Counted from the first letter of the stretch, positions 8,032 through 15,546 are shown. The stretch is DNA of 34,043 nucleotides from an uncultured Oscillospiraceae bacterium (GCA_947587485.1 CANPXZ010000007.1:1-34043); one strand, 5' to 3'. Notes: generated by a model from the letters alone, not told the origin. Program-made: numbers and translations.

Positions 8032-9699
8032 ATGACCGATATCGAGATCGCCCAGGCCTGTAAAATGGAGCCCATCGGCCGCATCGCGGAGCGGGCCGGC
8101 GTGGATGAGAAGTATCTGGAGCCCTACGGCAAGTACAAAGCGAAGGTGGACTACGCTCTGCTGGACGAGAGCTCCCGGCCCGACGGGAAGCTGATCCTGG
8201 TCACGGCCATCACCCCCACCCCTGCGGGCGAGGGGAAGACCACCACCAGCATCGGCCTGGCGGACGGCATGCGGCGCATCGGCAAGAACGTGATGCTGGC
8301 CCTGCGGGAGCCCTCCCTGGGCCCCGTGTTCGGCGCGAAGGGCGGGGCGGCCGGCGGCGGCTACGCCCAGGTGGTGCCCATGGAGGACATCAATCTGCAC
8401 TTCACCGGCGACTTCCACGCCATCGGCGCGGCCAACAACCTCTTGGCCGCTATGCTGGACAACCACATCTACCAGGGCAACGCCCTGGGCATCGACCCCA
8501 AGACCGTCACCTGGAAGCGCTGCGTGGACATGAACGACCGGCAGCTGCGCCATGTGATCGACGGCATCGGCGGCAAGGTCAACGGCGTGCCCCGGGAGGA
8601 CGGCTATGACATCACCGTGGCCACGGAGATCATGGCGGTGTTCTGCCTGGCCAGTTCCATCCACGACCTCAAAGAGCGCCTGGGCCGCATCGTGGTGGCC
8701 TATACCTACGACGGCGCGCCCGTGACCGCCAAGGACCTGAAGGCGGTGGGCGCCATGGCGGCCCTTTTGAAGGACGCTTTGAAGCCCAACCTGGTCCAGA
8801 CCCTGGAGGGGACCCCGGCCTTCGTCCACGGCGGGCCTTTCGCCAACATCGCCCACGGCTGCAACAGCGTGCTGGCCACCCGCATGGCCATGCATCTGGC
8901 GGACTACACCGTCACGGAGGCCGGCTTCGGCGCGGACCTGGGGGCGGAGAAGTTCCTGGACATCAAGTGCCGCTACGCGGGCCTCACCCCCTCGGCGGTG
9001 GTGGTGGTCGCCACCATCCGGGCCCTCAAGATGCACGGGGGCCTTGCCAAGACCGAGCTTGGCCGCGAGGACCTGGCGGCCCTGGAGAAGGGCATGCCGA
9101 ACCTGCTGCGGCACGTGTCGAATATCAAAAACGTCTACGGTCTGCCCTGTGTGGTGGCGGTGAACCGCTTCCCCACGGACACGGACGCGGAGGTGGCGCA
9201 GGTCATCGAAAGCTGCGGCAGGCTGGGCGTCAAAGCCGTGCTGGGCGACTTCTGGGCCAAGGGCGGCGCCGGCGCCACGGACCTGGCCGGGGAAGTGGTG
9301 CGCCTGTGCGCGGAGGAGGAGCCCCATTTCCGCTTCAGCTATGAGCTGGACGCGCCTCTGGACAAGAAGATCGAGGCGGTGGTGCAAAAGGTCTACGGCG
9401 GCGAGGGCGTGTCCATCCTGCCGGCGGCCCAAAAGCAGATCGCGAGGCTCACGGAGCTGGGCTTCGGGGGCCTGCCCGTGTGCATTGCCAAGACACAGTA
9501 CAGCTTTTCTGACGACCCGGCCAAGCTTGGCGCGCCGGAGGGCTTCACCGTCACGGTGAAGGAGGTCAAGGTCTCCGCCGGCGCGGGCTTCGTGGTGGTG
9601 CTCACCGGCGACATCATGACCATGCCCGGCCTGCCCAGGGTGCCCGCCGCAGAGAAGATCGACGTGGATGACAGGGGCGTCATCTCCGGACTGTTCTGA
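8032..9699 (+). CDS. fhs: Formate-tetrahydrofolate ligase
   Basis: ATP-dependent ligation of formate to tetrahydrofolate, giving 10-formyl-THF for purine synthesis and, in acetogens, the methyl branch of the Wood-Ljungdahl pathway. It has 555 residues, the full family length. The ATP loop [12 protein letters not shown] lies at 61-72 and is followed by [11 protein letters not shown] and the [11 protein letters not shown] segment, all highly conserved. CAAGGAGGAAAG precedes the ATG closely. It sits between guaB and tmk. No other Wood-Ljungdahl gene is present in the window, so a biosynthetic role is the safer reading. Confidence 0.97.
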   Translation: MTDIEIAQACKMEPIGRIAERAGVDEKYLEPYGKYKAKVDYALLDESSRPDGKLILVTAITPTPAGEGKTTTSIGLADGMRRIGKNVMLALREPSLGPVFGAKGGAAGGGYAQVVPMEDINLHFTGDFHAIGAANNLLAAMLDNHIYQGNALGIDPKTVTWKRCVDMNDRQLRHVIDGIGGKVNGVPREDGYDITVATEIMAVFCLASSIHDLKERLGRIVVAYTYDGAPVTAKDLKAVGAMAALLKDALKPNLVQTLEGTPAFVHGGPFANIAHGCNSVLATRMAMHLADYTVTEAGFGADLGAEKFLDIKCRYAGLTPSAVVVVATIRALKMHGGLAKTELGREDLAALEKGMPNLLRHVSNIKNVYGLPCVVAVNRFPTDTDAEVAQVIESCGRLGVKAVLGDFWAKGGAGATDLAGEVVRLCAEEEPHFRFSYELDAPLDKKIEAVVQKVYGGEGVSILPAAQKQIARLTELGFGGLPVCIAKTQYSFSDDPAKLGAPEGFTVTVKEVKVSAGAGFVVVLTGDIMTMPGLPRVPAAEKIDVDDRGVISGLF

Positions 9700-9702
9700 G
9701 AC

Positions 9703-10368
9703 ATGGAAGAAAAAGGAAAACTGATCGTGCTGGAGGGCGTGGACGGCAGCGGCAAGGCCACCCAGACAAAGCTGTTGTACGAGGCCCTCATGAGCCGGGG
9801 CGTATCCGTCCGGCAGGTGTCCTTCCCGGACTACGGGAGCGATTCCTCGGCTCTGGTGAAGATGTACCTGCGGGGGGACTTCGGCAAGGAGCCGGGGGAC
9901 GTGAACGCCTACGCCGCGTCCAGCTTTTACGCCGTGGACCGCTACGCCAGCTTTAAAAGGGACTGGGAGGCGTTCTACCGCTCCGGCGGCGTGGTGGTTG
10001 CGGACCGTTACACCACCTCCAACGCCGTGCACCAGTGCTCCAAGCTGCCGGAAGGGGAGTGGCCGGGTTTTCTGGACTGGCTGTTCCGGTTTGAGTATGA
10101 GCTTTTGGGCATCCCCGCGCCGGATCAGGTGATTTTTTTACAGACGGAGGCCGCCGTGACGGAAAAGCTGCTCTTAAAGCGCTATCACGGCGACGAGAGC
10201 CGGGAGGACATCCACGAGGCGGACCGGGCCTATATGGCCCGTTCCCGGAAAGCGGCGGAATACTGCGCGGAGAAGCTGGGCTGGACCACTGTCCACTGCA
10301 CCCGGGACGGTGCCATGCGCACCATAGAGGACATCCACGCCGAGGTGCTGGATAAACTGGATATTTGA
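9703..10368 (+). CDS. tmk: Thymidylate kinase (dTMP kinase)
   Basis: Phosphorylates dTMP to dTDP for DNA synthesis. It has 221 residues. The P-loop GVDGSGKAT lies at 12-20, and DRYTTSN at 101-107 is the dTMP-binding DR(Y/H) motif. A lid-like segment with YHGDESREDIHEAD follows. The ATG comes three bases after the fhs stop, so the two genes are translationally coupled. The sequence is of the longer clostridial kinase type that also resembles deoxynucleoside kinases, but thymidylate kinase is the best call. A bidirectional terminator follows immediately. Confidence 0.9.
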   Translation: MEEKGKLIVLEGVDGSGKATQTKLLYEALMSRGVSVRQVSFPDYGSDSSALVKMYLRGDFGKEPGDVNAYAASSFYAVDRYASFKRDWEAFYRSGGVVVADRYTTSNAVHQCSKLPEGEWPGFLDWLFRFEYELLGIPAPDQVIFLQTEAAVTEKLLLKRYHGDESREDIHEADRAYMARSRKAAEYCAEKLGWTTVHCTRDGAMRTIEDIHAEVLDKLDI

Positions 10369-10370
10369 GC

Positions 10371-10407
10371 AAAAAAGAAAGACCCGCGCCGCGGGCCTTT
10401 CTTTTTT
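10371..10407. terminator. Bidirectional terminator between tmk and the anti-sigma gene
   Basis: AAAAAAGAAAG (10371-10381) pairs with CTTTCTTTTTT (10397-10407), and CCCGCG with CGCGGG inside it. A run of T closes the hairpin on either strand, so it ends both the guaB-fhs-tmk transcript and the converging sigma/anti-sigma transcript. Confidence 0.9.
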
Positions 10408-10418
10408 GCGCGAAAAAA

Positions 10419-11018
10419 CTATATCTCAAACTCGCATTGCCAGACGCCGCTGATTGGCAGGGGCTGATCCGCCTTCTTGCTGCCGGTGAACCCGCTGACG
10501 GTCAATGTATAGCGGCCGCTGCCCAAACCGTCCAGGGGCAGCGTCATCTCCGCCTTTCCGTCGAGGATCGGGGCCGGTTCTGTGCCGGCGTTCTCGAGGA
10601 CCACGTTCCCGGACATGTCCGCGATCCGGCAGCCGCCGAACCTGAGCTGTTCGCACTCGCTGTAGGGGGGCTTGTCGGGAAAAAGCATCGTTACCGTGAC
10701 ATGCAGCCGGTCTCCGTCCACAGACGCGCTCAGCGTCAGCTCGTCCGTGGCCTGCTCATAGACCGCCCCCACCACGGTGCCGTCCGCCCGGATCACGTCC
10801 TTAAAATATCCGGCCGCCGCTGCCGCCGCGCCGATGGCGGATAGGCAGAGGACAACGGCCAGGGCCGCCGCGATCAACGCCGATCTTCTGACAGGCGTTC
10901 TTTTTGTTGTGTTCACAGTTGGGCTCTCCTTGTTGGCGCAGCCGGCCACGATCCGCGCTTTCATTTGCTCCGGCATTTCCAGCTTTCCGAGCGTTTCCCG
11001 CAATCTTTCGGTGTCCAT
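10419..11018 (-). CDS. Putative membrane-anchored anti-sigma factor
   Basis: Not assigned to a named family with confidence. The product has 199 residues: a short cytoplasmic N-terminus (1-44), one membrane helix at about 45-71 rich in Ala and Leu, and an extracytoplasmic beta-rich domain. The ATG at 11018 is preferred to the upstream in-frame ATG at 11048 because it lies one base after the stop of the sigma factor and is preceded by AAGGAG; the longer version would overlap the sigma gene. The topology and coupling to an ECF sigma factor suggest it holds the sigma factor inactive at the membrane. The classic zinc-binding HxxxCxxC motif was not seen. Confidence 0.7.
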   Translation of the reverse strand: MDTERLRETLGKLEMPEQMKARIVAGCANKESPTVNTTKRTPVRRSALIAAALAVVLCLSAIGAAAAAAGYFKDVIRADGTVVGAVYEQATDELTLSASVDGDRLHVTVTMLFPDKPPYSECEQLRFGGCRIADMSGNVVLENAGTEPAPILDGKAEMTLPLDGLGSGRYTLTVSGFTGSKKADQPLPISGVWQCEFEI

Positions 11019-11019
11019 A

Positions 11020-11505
11020 TCACAGATACTCCTTCCTGTATTTTTCATCCAGCAGTTTTCTGCCCTTTTGCAGCCGCATCTTCACCGCCGAGGGCGACCG
11101 GCCGATGATGCGGGCGATGTCCTGGACGCGGTACTCTTCCACATAGTAGAGCACCAGCACAAGACGGTATTTTTCCGGCAGGGACATGAGCGCGTCCAGT
11201 ATCCCGCTGTCCGTCTCATCCAGAGAGGCGTCCTCCAAGCACGTCAGGCTGAGCTGCGGGTGTCTCCGTCTTGCCCGGAGCATGTCGCGGCACTCGTTTT
11301 TCGCGACGGTGATGAGCCACGCCCTTTGGTGCGCGGGTCCTTCAAAGGACGGCGCTTTTTGCAGATACTTCATGACGGTCTCCTGCACCGCGTCCTCCGC
11401 GTCCGCCTCGCTGCCCAACATGACAAGACACAGCCGGAACAGCGCGTCGCCATATAGCCGTACGACCGTCTCCGCGTCGTCTGCCCGCCGCGCGGGTTTT
11501 TCCAT
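11020..11505 (-). CDS. ECF-type RNA polymerase sigma factor
   Basis: Sigma-70 family factor with only regions 2 and 4, which redirects RNA polymerase to a small regulon. It has 161 residues. Region 2 spans about 14-80 (YGDALFRLCLVMLGSEADAE, with AWLITVAKNECRD for the -10 recognition part). Region 4 spans about 108-155, with LPEKYRLVLVLYYVEEY and the helix-turn-helix IIGRSPSAVKMRLQKGRK. GAAAGGAGG precedes the ATG. The next gene, one base downstream, encodes a single-pass membrane protein, probably its anti-sigma factor. The signal and target genes cannot be told from this window. Confidence 0.9.
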   Translation of the reverse strand: MEKPARRADDAETVVRLYGDALFRLCLVMLGSEADAEDAVQETVMKYLQKAPSFEGPAHQRAWLITVAKNECRDMLRARRRHPQLSLTCLEDASLDETDSGILDALMSLPEKYRLVLVLYYVEEYRVQDIARIIGRSPSAVKMRLQKGRKLLDEKYRKEYL

Positions 11506-11526
11506 ACCAACGTCCTCCTTTCACCC

Positions 11527-11556
11527 TATACACGTCCGAAGGCGCGCTTCGGTCAA
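11527..11556 (-). promoter_or_regulatory. Promoter of the ECF sigma operon with palindrome in the spacer
   Basis: On the minus strand TTGACC (11556-11551) and TGTATA (11532-11527) are 18 bases apart. The spacer starts inside an inverted repeat, CCGAAG and CTTCGG with a 5-base centre (11536-11552). A repressor bound there, or the sigma factor itself acting on its own promoter, would be possible readings. Confidence 0.5.
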
Positions 11557-11578
11557 TTTTATCATAAAAAAATGAACC

Positions 11579-11604
11579 GGGGACCGTCAGCTCTGACAGT
11601 CCCC
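11579..11604 (-). terminator. Terminator-like hairpin upstream of the sigma gene
   Basis: GGGGAC-GTCAG pairs with CTGAC-GTCCCC with one mismatch inside. On the minus strand the stem is followed within a few bases by seven T (around 11564-11570). It would terminate transcripts coming from the tRNA-Val side before the sigma promoter. Confidence 0.6.
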
Positions 11605-11885
11605 GTATTTGCCTATGTCATCACCAATCAAATCGCCGCCCTACGGGCGGCAACATTGTTATCAGGGCTCCCAGCGCAAACCAGCGCAGCGTTTGCGATG
11701 GGAAAAAGGAGGGGCAGCGGAACGGACAAGCTTTGGCGCTTGCCGCCGGAGCGAGGGATGTGGAGCTTGTCCCGACGCCGGGCCCCCACGCGGCACGCCT
11801 GTCGCGTGGGGAAAAGGAAGAATGGCTCTGACCGATGGAAGGGACCCACTTGTGGGGACCTGACATCTTCAGAGCCATTCTGACT
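11605..11885. other. Non-coding stretch with clustered hairpins
   Basis: About 280 bases with no convincing gene. Inverted repeats follow one another: GCCGCCC/GGGCGGC (11635-11651), CGCAAAC/GTTTGCG (11675-11697), GGACAAGCT/AGCTTGTCC (11724-11732 and 11764-11772), CCCCACGCG/CGCGTGGGG (11784-11811) and AATGGCTCTGA/TCAGAGCCATT (11821-11831 and 11869-11879). The last lies just downstream of tRNA-Val on the minus strand and, with pyrimidine-rich DNA after it, may terminate the tRNA transcript. The short plus-strand frames here are not credible proteins. Confidence 0.6.
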
Positions 11886-11961
11886 TGGTGGACGATACAA
11901 GACTCGAACTTGTGACCTCCCGCACGTCAAGCGGATGCGCTACCAGCTGCGCCAATCGTCC
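11886..11961 (-). tRNA. tRNA-Val (anticodon GAC)
   Basis: A complete cloverleaf can be drawn on the minus strand. The acceptor arm is GGACGAT with ATCGTCC, the D stem GCGC/GCGC, and the anticodon loop TTGACGT gives GAC (11926-11928), reading GUC valine codons. The T arm is ACAAG-TTCGAGT-CTTGT and the 3' CCA is encoded. A near-consensus promoter lies immediately upstream. Confidence 0.95.
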
Positions 11962-11975
11962 GTTCAGTGTGTGAT

Positions 11976-12004
11976 ATTCTATCCCAAAAGTTCGTATCTG
12001 TCAA
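11976..12004 (-). promoter_or_regulatory. Promoter of tRNA-Val
   Basis: On the minus strand TTGACA (12004-11999) and TAGAAT (11981-11976) are 17 bases apart. The -10 box ends 14 bases before the mature 5' end of the tRNA. Confidence 0.8.
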
Positions 12005-12024
12005 GAGCTTTGTTCGCAAAAATG

Positions 12025-12543
12025 CTAATATGTCTGCCGCTTGCCCTCCACGGACAGCTCGATGATCTCCAGACCCTGGCGCATGGCGTAGAGCATGGTG
12101 CTGCGGGTGCCGCCGGGCTCGCCGTTGTACACGGCCACCAGCACCCGGGACGCGTCCACCATATAGCGGTTGCGGTCCATCATGCAGGTGGGCGTATAGG
12201 CGCTGTGCAGGACCGTGACCGTGTCGCACGCCTCCGCCAGGCGGAAATACCGGCGCTGCCAATAGGCGCTCCAGCGCTTTTCCTGCCCCTGGAAGGGGAC
12301 GGCGGCCTCCAGCGTCACGTCCGGGTGTTCCTCCCGCAGAGCGGCAACCGCCTCGCCGAAATACATATCCGCGCCGGTGGCCATGCCGCAGATGAAATGG
12401 CGAAAGCCCCCGGCGTACAGGCTGGCCAGCACGTCTGCCAGGACGGCCTTCAGCCGCACGCAGCCCGGGTCGCCGTCATCGTTCCGCCAGGGGAGCTTCT
12501 CGGCTCTGTGGCCGGTAAAGCAGCAAGTTTTCTCTCGTTCCAT
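12025..12543 (-). CDS. SLOG-domain protein (YpsA/DUF1273-like)
   Basis: 172 residues with a Rossmann-like SLOG fold, related to YpsA and to the nucleotide-binding part of DprA. Diagnostic parts are CCFTGHRAEKLPW at the N-terminus, FICGMATGADMYFGEAV near 48-64, and a C-terminal AVYNGEPGGTRSTM that resembles the ligand-binding glycine-rich turn. SLOG proteins are thought to bind or cleave nucleotide-derived ligands; the role of this one is unknown. The ATG at 12543 is chosen because the family begins there; the frame continues upstream but that extension is antisense to the next gene. No strong ribosome-binding site was seen. Confidence 0.82.
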   Translation of the reverse strand: MEREKTCCFTGHRAEKLPWRNDDGDPGCVRLKAVLADVLASLYAGGFRHFICGMATGADMYFGEAVAALREEHPDVTLEAAVPFQGQEKRWSAYWQRRYFRLAEACDTVTVLHSAYTPTCMMDRNRYMVDASRVLVAVYNGEPGGTRSTMLYAMRQGLEIIELSVEGKRQTY

Positions 12544-12604
12544 GGGCTCATTATGGCATAAGCCGCCGTCCGGCGCAACAAAAAATTTTTTGGCAGCCAT
12601 GAAA

Positions 12605-12616
12605 TTTCCGCGGAAA
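12605..12616. promoter_or_regulatory. Perfect palindrome upstream of the small lipoprotein gene
   Basis: TTTCCGCGGAAA is a perfect 12-base palindrome about 50 bases before the lipoprotein start, between it and the divergent SLOG gene. It looks like an operator, but no binding protein is known. Confidence 0.4.
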
Positions 12617-12664
12617 TATAGGCATAATAGTGCTGTTACAATACTATATGACGGAGGCAAAAAG

Positions 12665-13072
12665 ATGAAGACCATCTTGACGATCATACTCGCGGCTGTG
12701 CTGCTGCTGTCCATGCTGGGCGGCTGTGCCAAGGACATGAGCGGCGAGACGAGACCCTCGGCAACTCCGACTGCCACGGTCCGGCCCACGGCCACCGGCA
12801 GGCCCACCGCGACAGCTAAGCCCAGCGCGGAGCCCACGCCCGCATCCACCGACACCACCGCCGACGGCATCATCGACGAGGGCAGGGACGCCGTGGACGG
12901 CGTAGTCGGCGCGGGCGAGGACGCGGTGAACGATATCATGGACGCGGGCGAGGACATGCTTGACGACGTGACCGGCCGCAATCAGACCAACACCAGCGGA
13001 AACGGCACCAACAACGACAGCACCAGCGCCAGCAAGCCCACTGCAACGCCCAAGTCCGCCGCCAGCGACTGA
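12665..13072 (+). CDS. Small lipoprotein with Pro/Thr-rich linker, function unknown
   Basis: Hypothetical protein of 135 residues. The N-terminus is a lipoprotein signal: MKT, a hydrophobic stretch, and the lipobox LGGC with Cys21 as lipidation site. Residues 30-60 are Pro/Thr/Ala-rich, with TPTATVRPTATGRPTATAKP as an extended spacer. An acidic helical part follows (about 63-103) with three similar units, DEGRDAVDGVVGAGEDAVND and DAGEDMLDDV, then a low-complexity Asn/Ser/Thr tail. The ATG at 12665 is preferred over earlier in-frame starts because of GGAGG just before it and the intact signal peptide. No enzymatic domain is apparent. Confidence 0.8.
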   Translation: MKTILTIILAAVLLLSMLGGCAKDMSGETRPSATPTATVRPTATGRPTATAKPSAEPTPASTDTTADGIIDEGRDAVDGVVGAGEDAVNDIMDAGEDMLDDVTGRNQTNTSGNGTNNDSTSASKPTATPKSAASD

Positions 13073-13084
13073 ACATTGCGCATG

Positions 13085-13115
13085 GAAAAGCGGTCCGGAG
13101 CCTCCGGACCGCTTT
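13085..13115. terminator. Terminator hairpin, first copy of a 31-base duplication
   Basis: The arms AGCGGTCCGGAG and CTCCGGACCGCT pair around a 2-3 base loop, with A and T flanks. It follows the lipoprotein stop by 12 bases. The same 31 bases occur again at 13293-13323 in the same orientation. Confidence 0.8.
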
Positions 13116-13292
13116 CAGACTGCTAAAGAACGATGAATGGGAGCGAAGCCCGGTCAGGGCGAGCCGCGCGGCATTCCCGCGCGTGAAGTCAAAATCCGCT
13201 GTGCGACAGGATTTTGACTTCCTGCGAGGGGGAATTCACTTCCCCCTCGCAGTTTAAATCTGAGTTGTCAAAAAACTTGTTTTTTGACAATC
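13116..13292. repeat. Array of non-coding hairpins between duplicated terminators
   Basis: 177 bases without a gene but with four successive inverted repeats: CGCGCG/CGCGCG (13165-13183), GAAGTCAAAATCC/GGATTTTGACTTC (13185-13221), CTGCGAGGGGGAA/TTCCCCCTCGCAG (13222-13252) and TTGTCAAAAAA/TTTTTTGACAA (13265-13290). The two central stems have 13 perfect base pairs and lie back to back. The block is bounded by two identical copies of a 31-base hairpin. Confidence 0.75.
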
Positions 13293-13323
13293 GAAAAGCG
13301 GTCCGGAGCCTCCGGACCGCTTT
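13293..13323. terminator. Terminator hairpin, second copy, at the dapA end
   Basis: Identical over 31 bases to 13085-13115. On the minus strand the stem is followed by TTTTC, so it is a fair terminator for dapA, whose stop lies five bases away. Confidence 0.8.
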
Positions 13324-13327
13324 GACG

Positions 13328-14227
13328 TTACATGGTTTCCTTTGGGAGAAGGCCGTGCCGGACCAGGACCTGGGCCAGGGCGGCCCTGTTGGCCTCGCCC
13401 ATGGGGACCAGGGGCAGGCGCATCCCGTCCCCGCACAGACCCATCATGGCCATGGCGGTCTTGACCGGGATAGGATTCACCTCCCGGAACAGGACGGAGA
13501 ACAGGTCCATGTACGCCCGGTTGAGGGAGGCTGCGGCGGCGTAGTCCCCGGCCAGGCACAGGGCGCAGAGCTTGCTGACCACGCCGGGGACGATGTTGGA
13601 GGCTACGGAGACGACGCCCTTGGCGCCCAGGGCCATCATGGCCACGGTGTCGCTGTCGTTGCCGCTGTAGAAGTTCAGCCCGCCGTCGCACAGGGCCACG
13701 GTCTTGGCGAACTCTCCGATGTTCCCGGAGGCCTCCTTGACGGCGTTGATGTTGGGGTGTCCGGCCAGGATCGCGTATGTTTCCGGGGCGATGCCCACGC
13801 CGGTGCGGCTGGGCACGTTGTAGAGGATGATGGGCAGGGCCGTCCGGTCCGCCACGTAGGTGAAGTGCTTCACCAGCCCCGCCTGGGTGGTCTTGTTATA
13901 GTAGGGCGTGACCATCAGAAGCCCGTCCGCGCCGGCCTGCTCGGCCCGCTTGGCCATATCCAGGGCGGCGGCGGTGTCGTTGGAGCCGATGCCGGCCACG
14001 ATCTTCATCCGGCCGGCGCTCTTTTCCGCCGCGAAGCGAAACATTGCCTCGTGCTCCTCCGGGGTGAGGGTGGCGCCCTCGCCGGTGGTGCCGCATACGA
14101 CCAGGGCGGCGGTGCCCCCGGCGGCCTGTGCCTCGATGAGGCGGGCAAAGGCGGCAAAGTCTATGGTGCCTTCCGACAGCGGCGTCACGATGGCGGTGCC
14201 GGAGCCGGTGAATACAGGCGTTTTCAA
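13328..14227 (-). CDS. dapA: 4-hydroxy-tetrahydrodipicolinate synthase
   Basis: Condenses aspartate semialdehyde with pyruvate, the first committed step to diaminopimelate and lysine. With the TTG start at 14227 it has 299 residues, the usual length; AGGAGG sits seven bases before that TTG, and MKTPVFTGSG is a normal N-terminus for the family. The frame runs further upstream but into a hairpin. The pyruvate-binding CGTTGEG lies at 45-51, the catalytic Tyr136 in LYNVPSRTG, and the Schiff-base Lys164 in AVKEASG. It lies downstream of asd, the gene for the preceding enzyme, so the pair forms a metabolic unit. Confidence 0.95.
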   Translation of the reverse strand: MKTPVFTGSGTAIVTPLSEGTIDFAAFARLIEAQAAGGTAALVVCGTTGEGATLTPEEHEAMFRFAAEKSAGRMKIVAGIGSNDTAAALDMAKRAEQAGADGLLMVTPYYNKTTQAGLVKHFTYVADRTALPIILYNVPSRTGVGIAPETYAILAGHPNINAVKEASGNIGEFAKTVALCDGGLNFYSGNDSDTVAMMALGAKGVVSVASNIVPGVVSKLCALCLAGDYAAAASLNRAYMDLFSVLFREVNPIPVKTAMAMMGLCGDGMRLPLVPMGEANRAALAQVLVRHGLLPKETM

Positions 14228-14247
14228 GAGAATTCCTCCTAATGGAA

Positions 14248-14280
14248 GATGCCGCGGGCGATCGGCCCACGGCATCTTTT
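14248..14280 (-). promoter_or_regulatory. Strong hairpin between asd and dapA
   Basis: In the minus-strand RNA AAGATGCCGTGGGC pairs with GCCCGCGGCATCTT over 14 bases with one G-U pair. It begins 18 bases after the asd stop and ends five bases before the AGGAGG of dapA. On the asd-dapA side no T-run follows, so it is more likely a processing or translation-control element than a terminator. Confidence 0.55.
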
Positions 14281-14298
14281 GCTTGAAATTTCAGGAGG

Positions 14299-15384
14299 TC
14301 AGCGGTCCAGCCAGCCCTCCGCGCACAGCAGCTCCGCCAGCAGCACGCCGCCGCCGGCAGCGCCCCGCAGGGTATTGTGGCTCAGGCACACGAACTTGTA
14401 GTCGTACTGGGTGTCGGGCCGCAGACGGCCGATGCTCACGGCCATGCCGCCCTCCAGGTTCCGGTCCAACTTGGTCTGGGGCCGGTTGTCCTCCTCAAAG
14501 TAGTGGAGGAACTGCTTGGGGGCGGAGGGGAGCGCCAGGGCCTGGGGCTTGCCGGAGAAGGCGGCCCACCGGGCCAGGATCTCTTCCCTGGAGGGCTTTT
14601 TCGCGAAGCTGGCGAATACGGCGGCCATGTGGCCGTTGCTGGCGGGGACCCGCAGGCACTGGGCGGTGATGGACGGGGCGGCGGCGCTGACGATCTGCCC
14701 GTTCTCCACGTGGCCCCAGAGCTTCATGGGCTCCTGCTCGCTCTTTTCCTCCTCGCCGCCGATGTAGGGGATCACGTTGTCCACCATCTCCGGCCAGGTC
14801 TCAAAGGTCTTGCCGGCGCCGGAAATGGCCTGGTAGGTGCACACCAGCACCTTCTCCAGCCCGAACTCGTCCTTCAGCGGGTGCAGCGCGGGCACATAGC
14901 TCTGCAAAGAGCAGTTGCTCTTGACGGCGATGAAGCCCCGCTTGGTCCCCAGGCGCTTTCTCTGGGAGGGGATCACGTCCAGGTGCTCCGGGTTGATCTC
15001 CGGCACCACCATGGGCACGTCCGGCGTCCAGCGGTGGGCGCTGTTGTTGGAGACCACCGGGCACTCCAGCTTGGCGTAGCCCTCCTCCAGGGCACGGATC
15101 TCGTCGGTCTTCATATCCACGGCGGAGAACACCAGGTCCACCTCCGAGGCGATGGCGGCCATGTCGTCCACGGCGCTCTTCACCACGATGCCCTTGGCCT
15201 TCTCCGGCATGGGCGCCTCCAGGGCCCAGCGCGCGCCGGCGGCCTGCTCGTAAGTCTTCCCGGCGCTGCGGCCGCTGGCCGCGATCGTGGTCAGCTCGAA
15301 CCAGGGATGCTCCGCCAGCAGGGAGATGAAGCGCTGTCCCACCATACCGGTGCCGCCGATGACGCCAACTTTCAGCTTTTCCAT
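14299..15384 (-). CDS. asd: Aspartate-semialdehyde dehydrogenase (archaeal/fungal-like subtype)
   Basis: Reduces aspartyl phosphate to aspartate semialdehyde with NADPH, the branch-point step to lysine, threonine and methionine. It has 361 residues. The NADP-binding GGTGMVGQRF lies at 10-19, the catalytic Cys158 in SNCSLQ, and the general-base candidate His252 in SNGHMA. Length and the SNCSLQ and SHNTLRGAAGGG motifs match the subtype first known from archaea and fungi rather than the E. coli type; this subtype is also found in anaerobic Firmicutes. AGGAGG stands before the ATG. The predicted 5' leader is only about 12-15 bases. Confidence 0.93.
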   Translation of the reverse strand: MEKLKVGVIGGTGMVGQRFISLLAEHPWFELTTIAASGRSAGKTYEQAAGARWALEAPMPEKAKGIVVKSAVDDMAAIASEVDLVFSAVDMKTDEIRALEEGYAKLECPVVSNNSAHRWTPDVPMVVPEINPEHLDVIPSQRKRLGTKRGFIAVKSNCSLQSYVPALHPLKDEFGLEKVLVCTYQAISGAGKTFETWPEMVDNVIPYIGGEEEKSEQEPMKLWGHVENGQIVSAAAPSITAQCLRVPASNGHMAAVFASFAKKPSREEILARWAAFSGKPQALALPSAPKQFLHYFEEDNRPQTKLDRNLEGGMAVSIGRLRPDTQYDYKFVCLSHNTLRGAAGGGVLLAELLCAEGWLDR

Positions 15385-15402
15385 TTTTTGACCTCCTGAA
15401 AC

Positions 15403-15431
15403 AGTATATGCAACCGTGAAAAGTGTGTGAA
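15403..15431 (-). promoter_or_regulatory. Promoter of asd-dapA
   Basis: On the minus strand TTCACA (15431-15426) and TATACT (15408-15403) are 17 bases apart. It is divergent from the promoter at 15445-15473. Confidence 0.65.
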
Positions 15432-15444
15432 GGTTACATAATCA

Positions 15445-15473
15445 TTGACATTTTGCCTGTTTCTGTTTATAGT
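15445..15473 (+). promoter_or_regulatory. Promoter of the SLH-SpoIID gene and queA-tgt
   Basis: TTGACA (15445-15450) and TATAGT (15468-15473) are 17 bases apart. This resembles a vegetative promoter, which suggests the SpoIID-like protein is made during growth rather than only in the mother cell. The leader to the ATG is about 67 bases. Confidence 0.75.
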
Positions 15474-15546
15474 GTAGCCTGTAAAGTATAGCACTAGTGC
15501 GCTTTTCCGTCAACAGACAGACGGGCCTGACGGGGGGAGGAGCATC

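Noticed and set aside
8014-10032. 672-residue minus-strand open frame opposite fhs and tmk
   Set aside because: Crosses two real genes on the other strand and shows no known fold.
11572-11883. 103-residue plus-strand frame between the sigma gene and tRNA-Val
   Set aside because: Runs through a chain of inverted repeats and has no ribosome site or recognisable domain.
12544-12981. N-terminal extension of the SLOG protein to 318 residues
   Set aside because: The added part is antisense to the lipoprotein gene, is low in complexity, and the SLOG family starts at MEREKTCCFTGHR.
13085-13323. CRISPR array
   Set aside because: Only one element is repeated, twice, and the rest are different palindromes; no regular spacer pattern and no cas genes.
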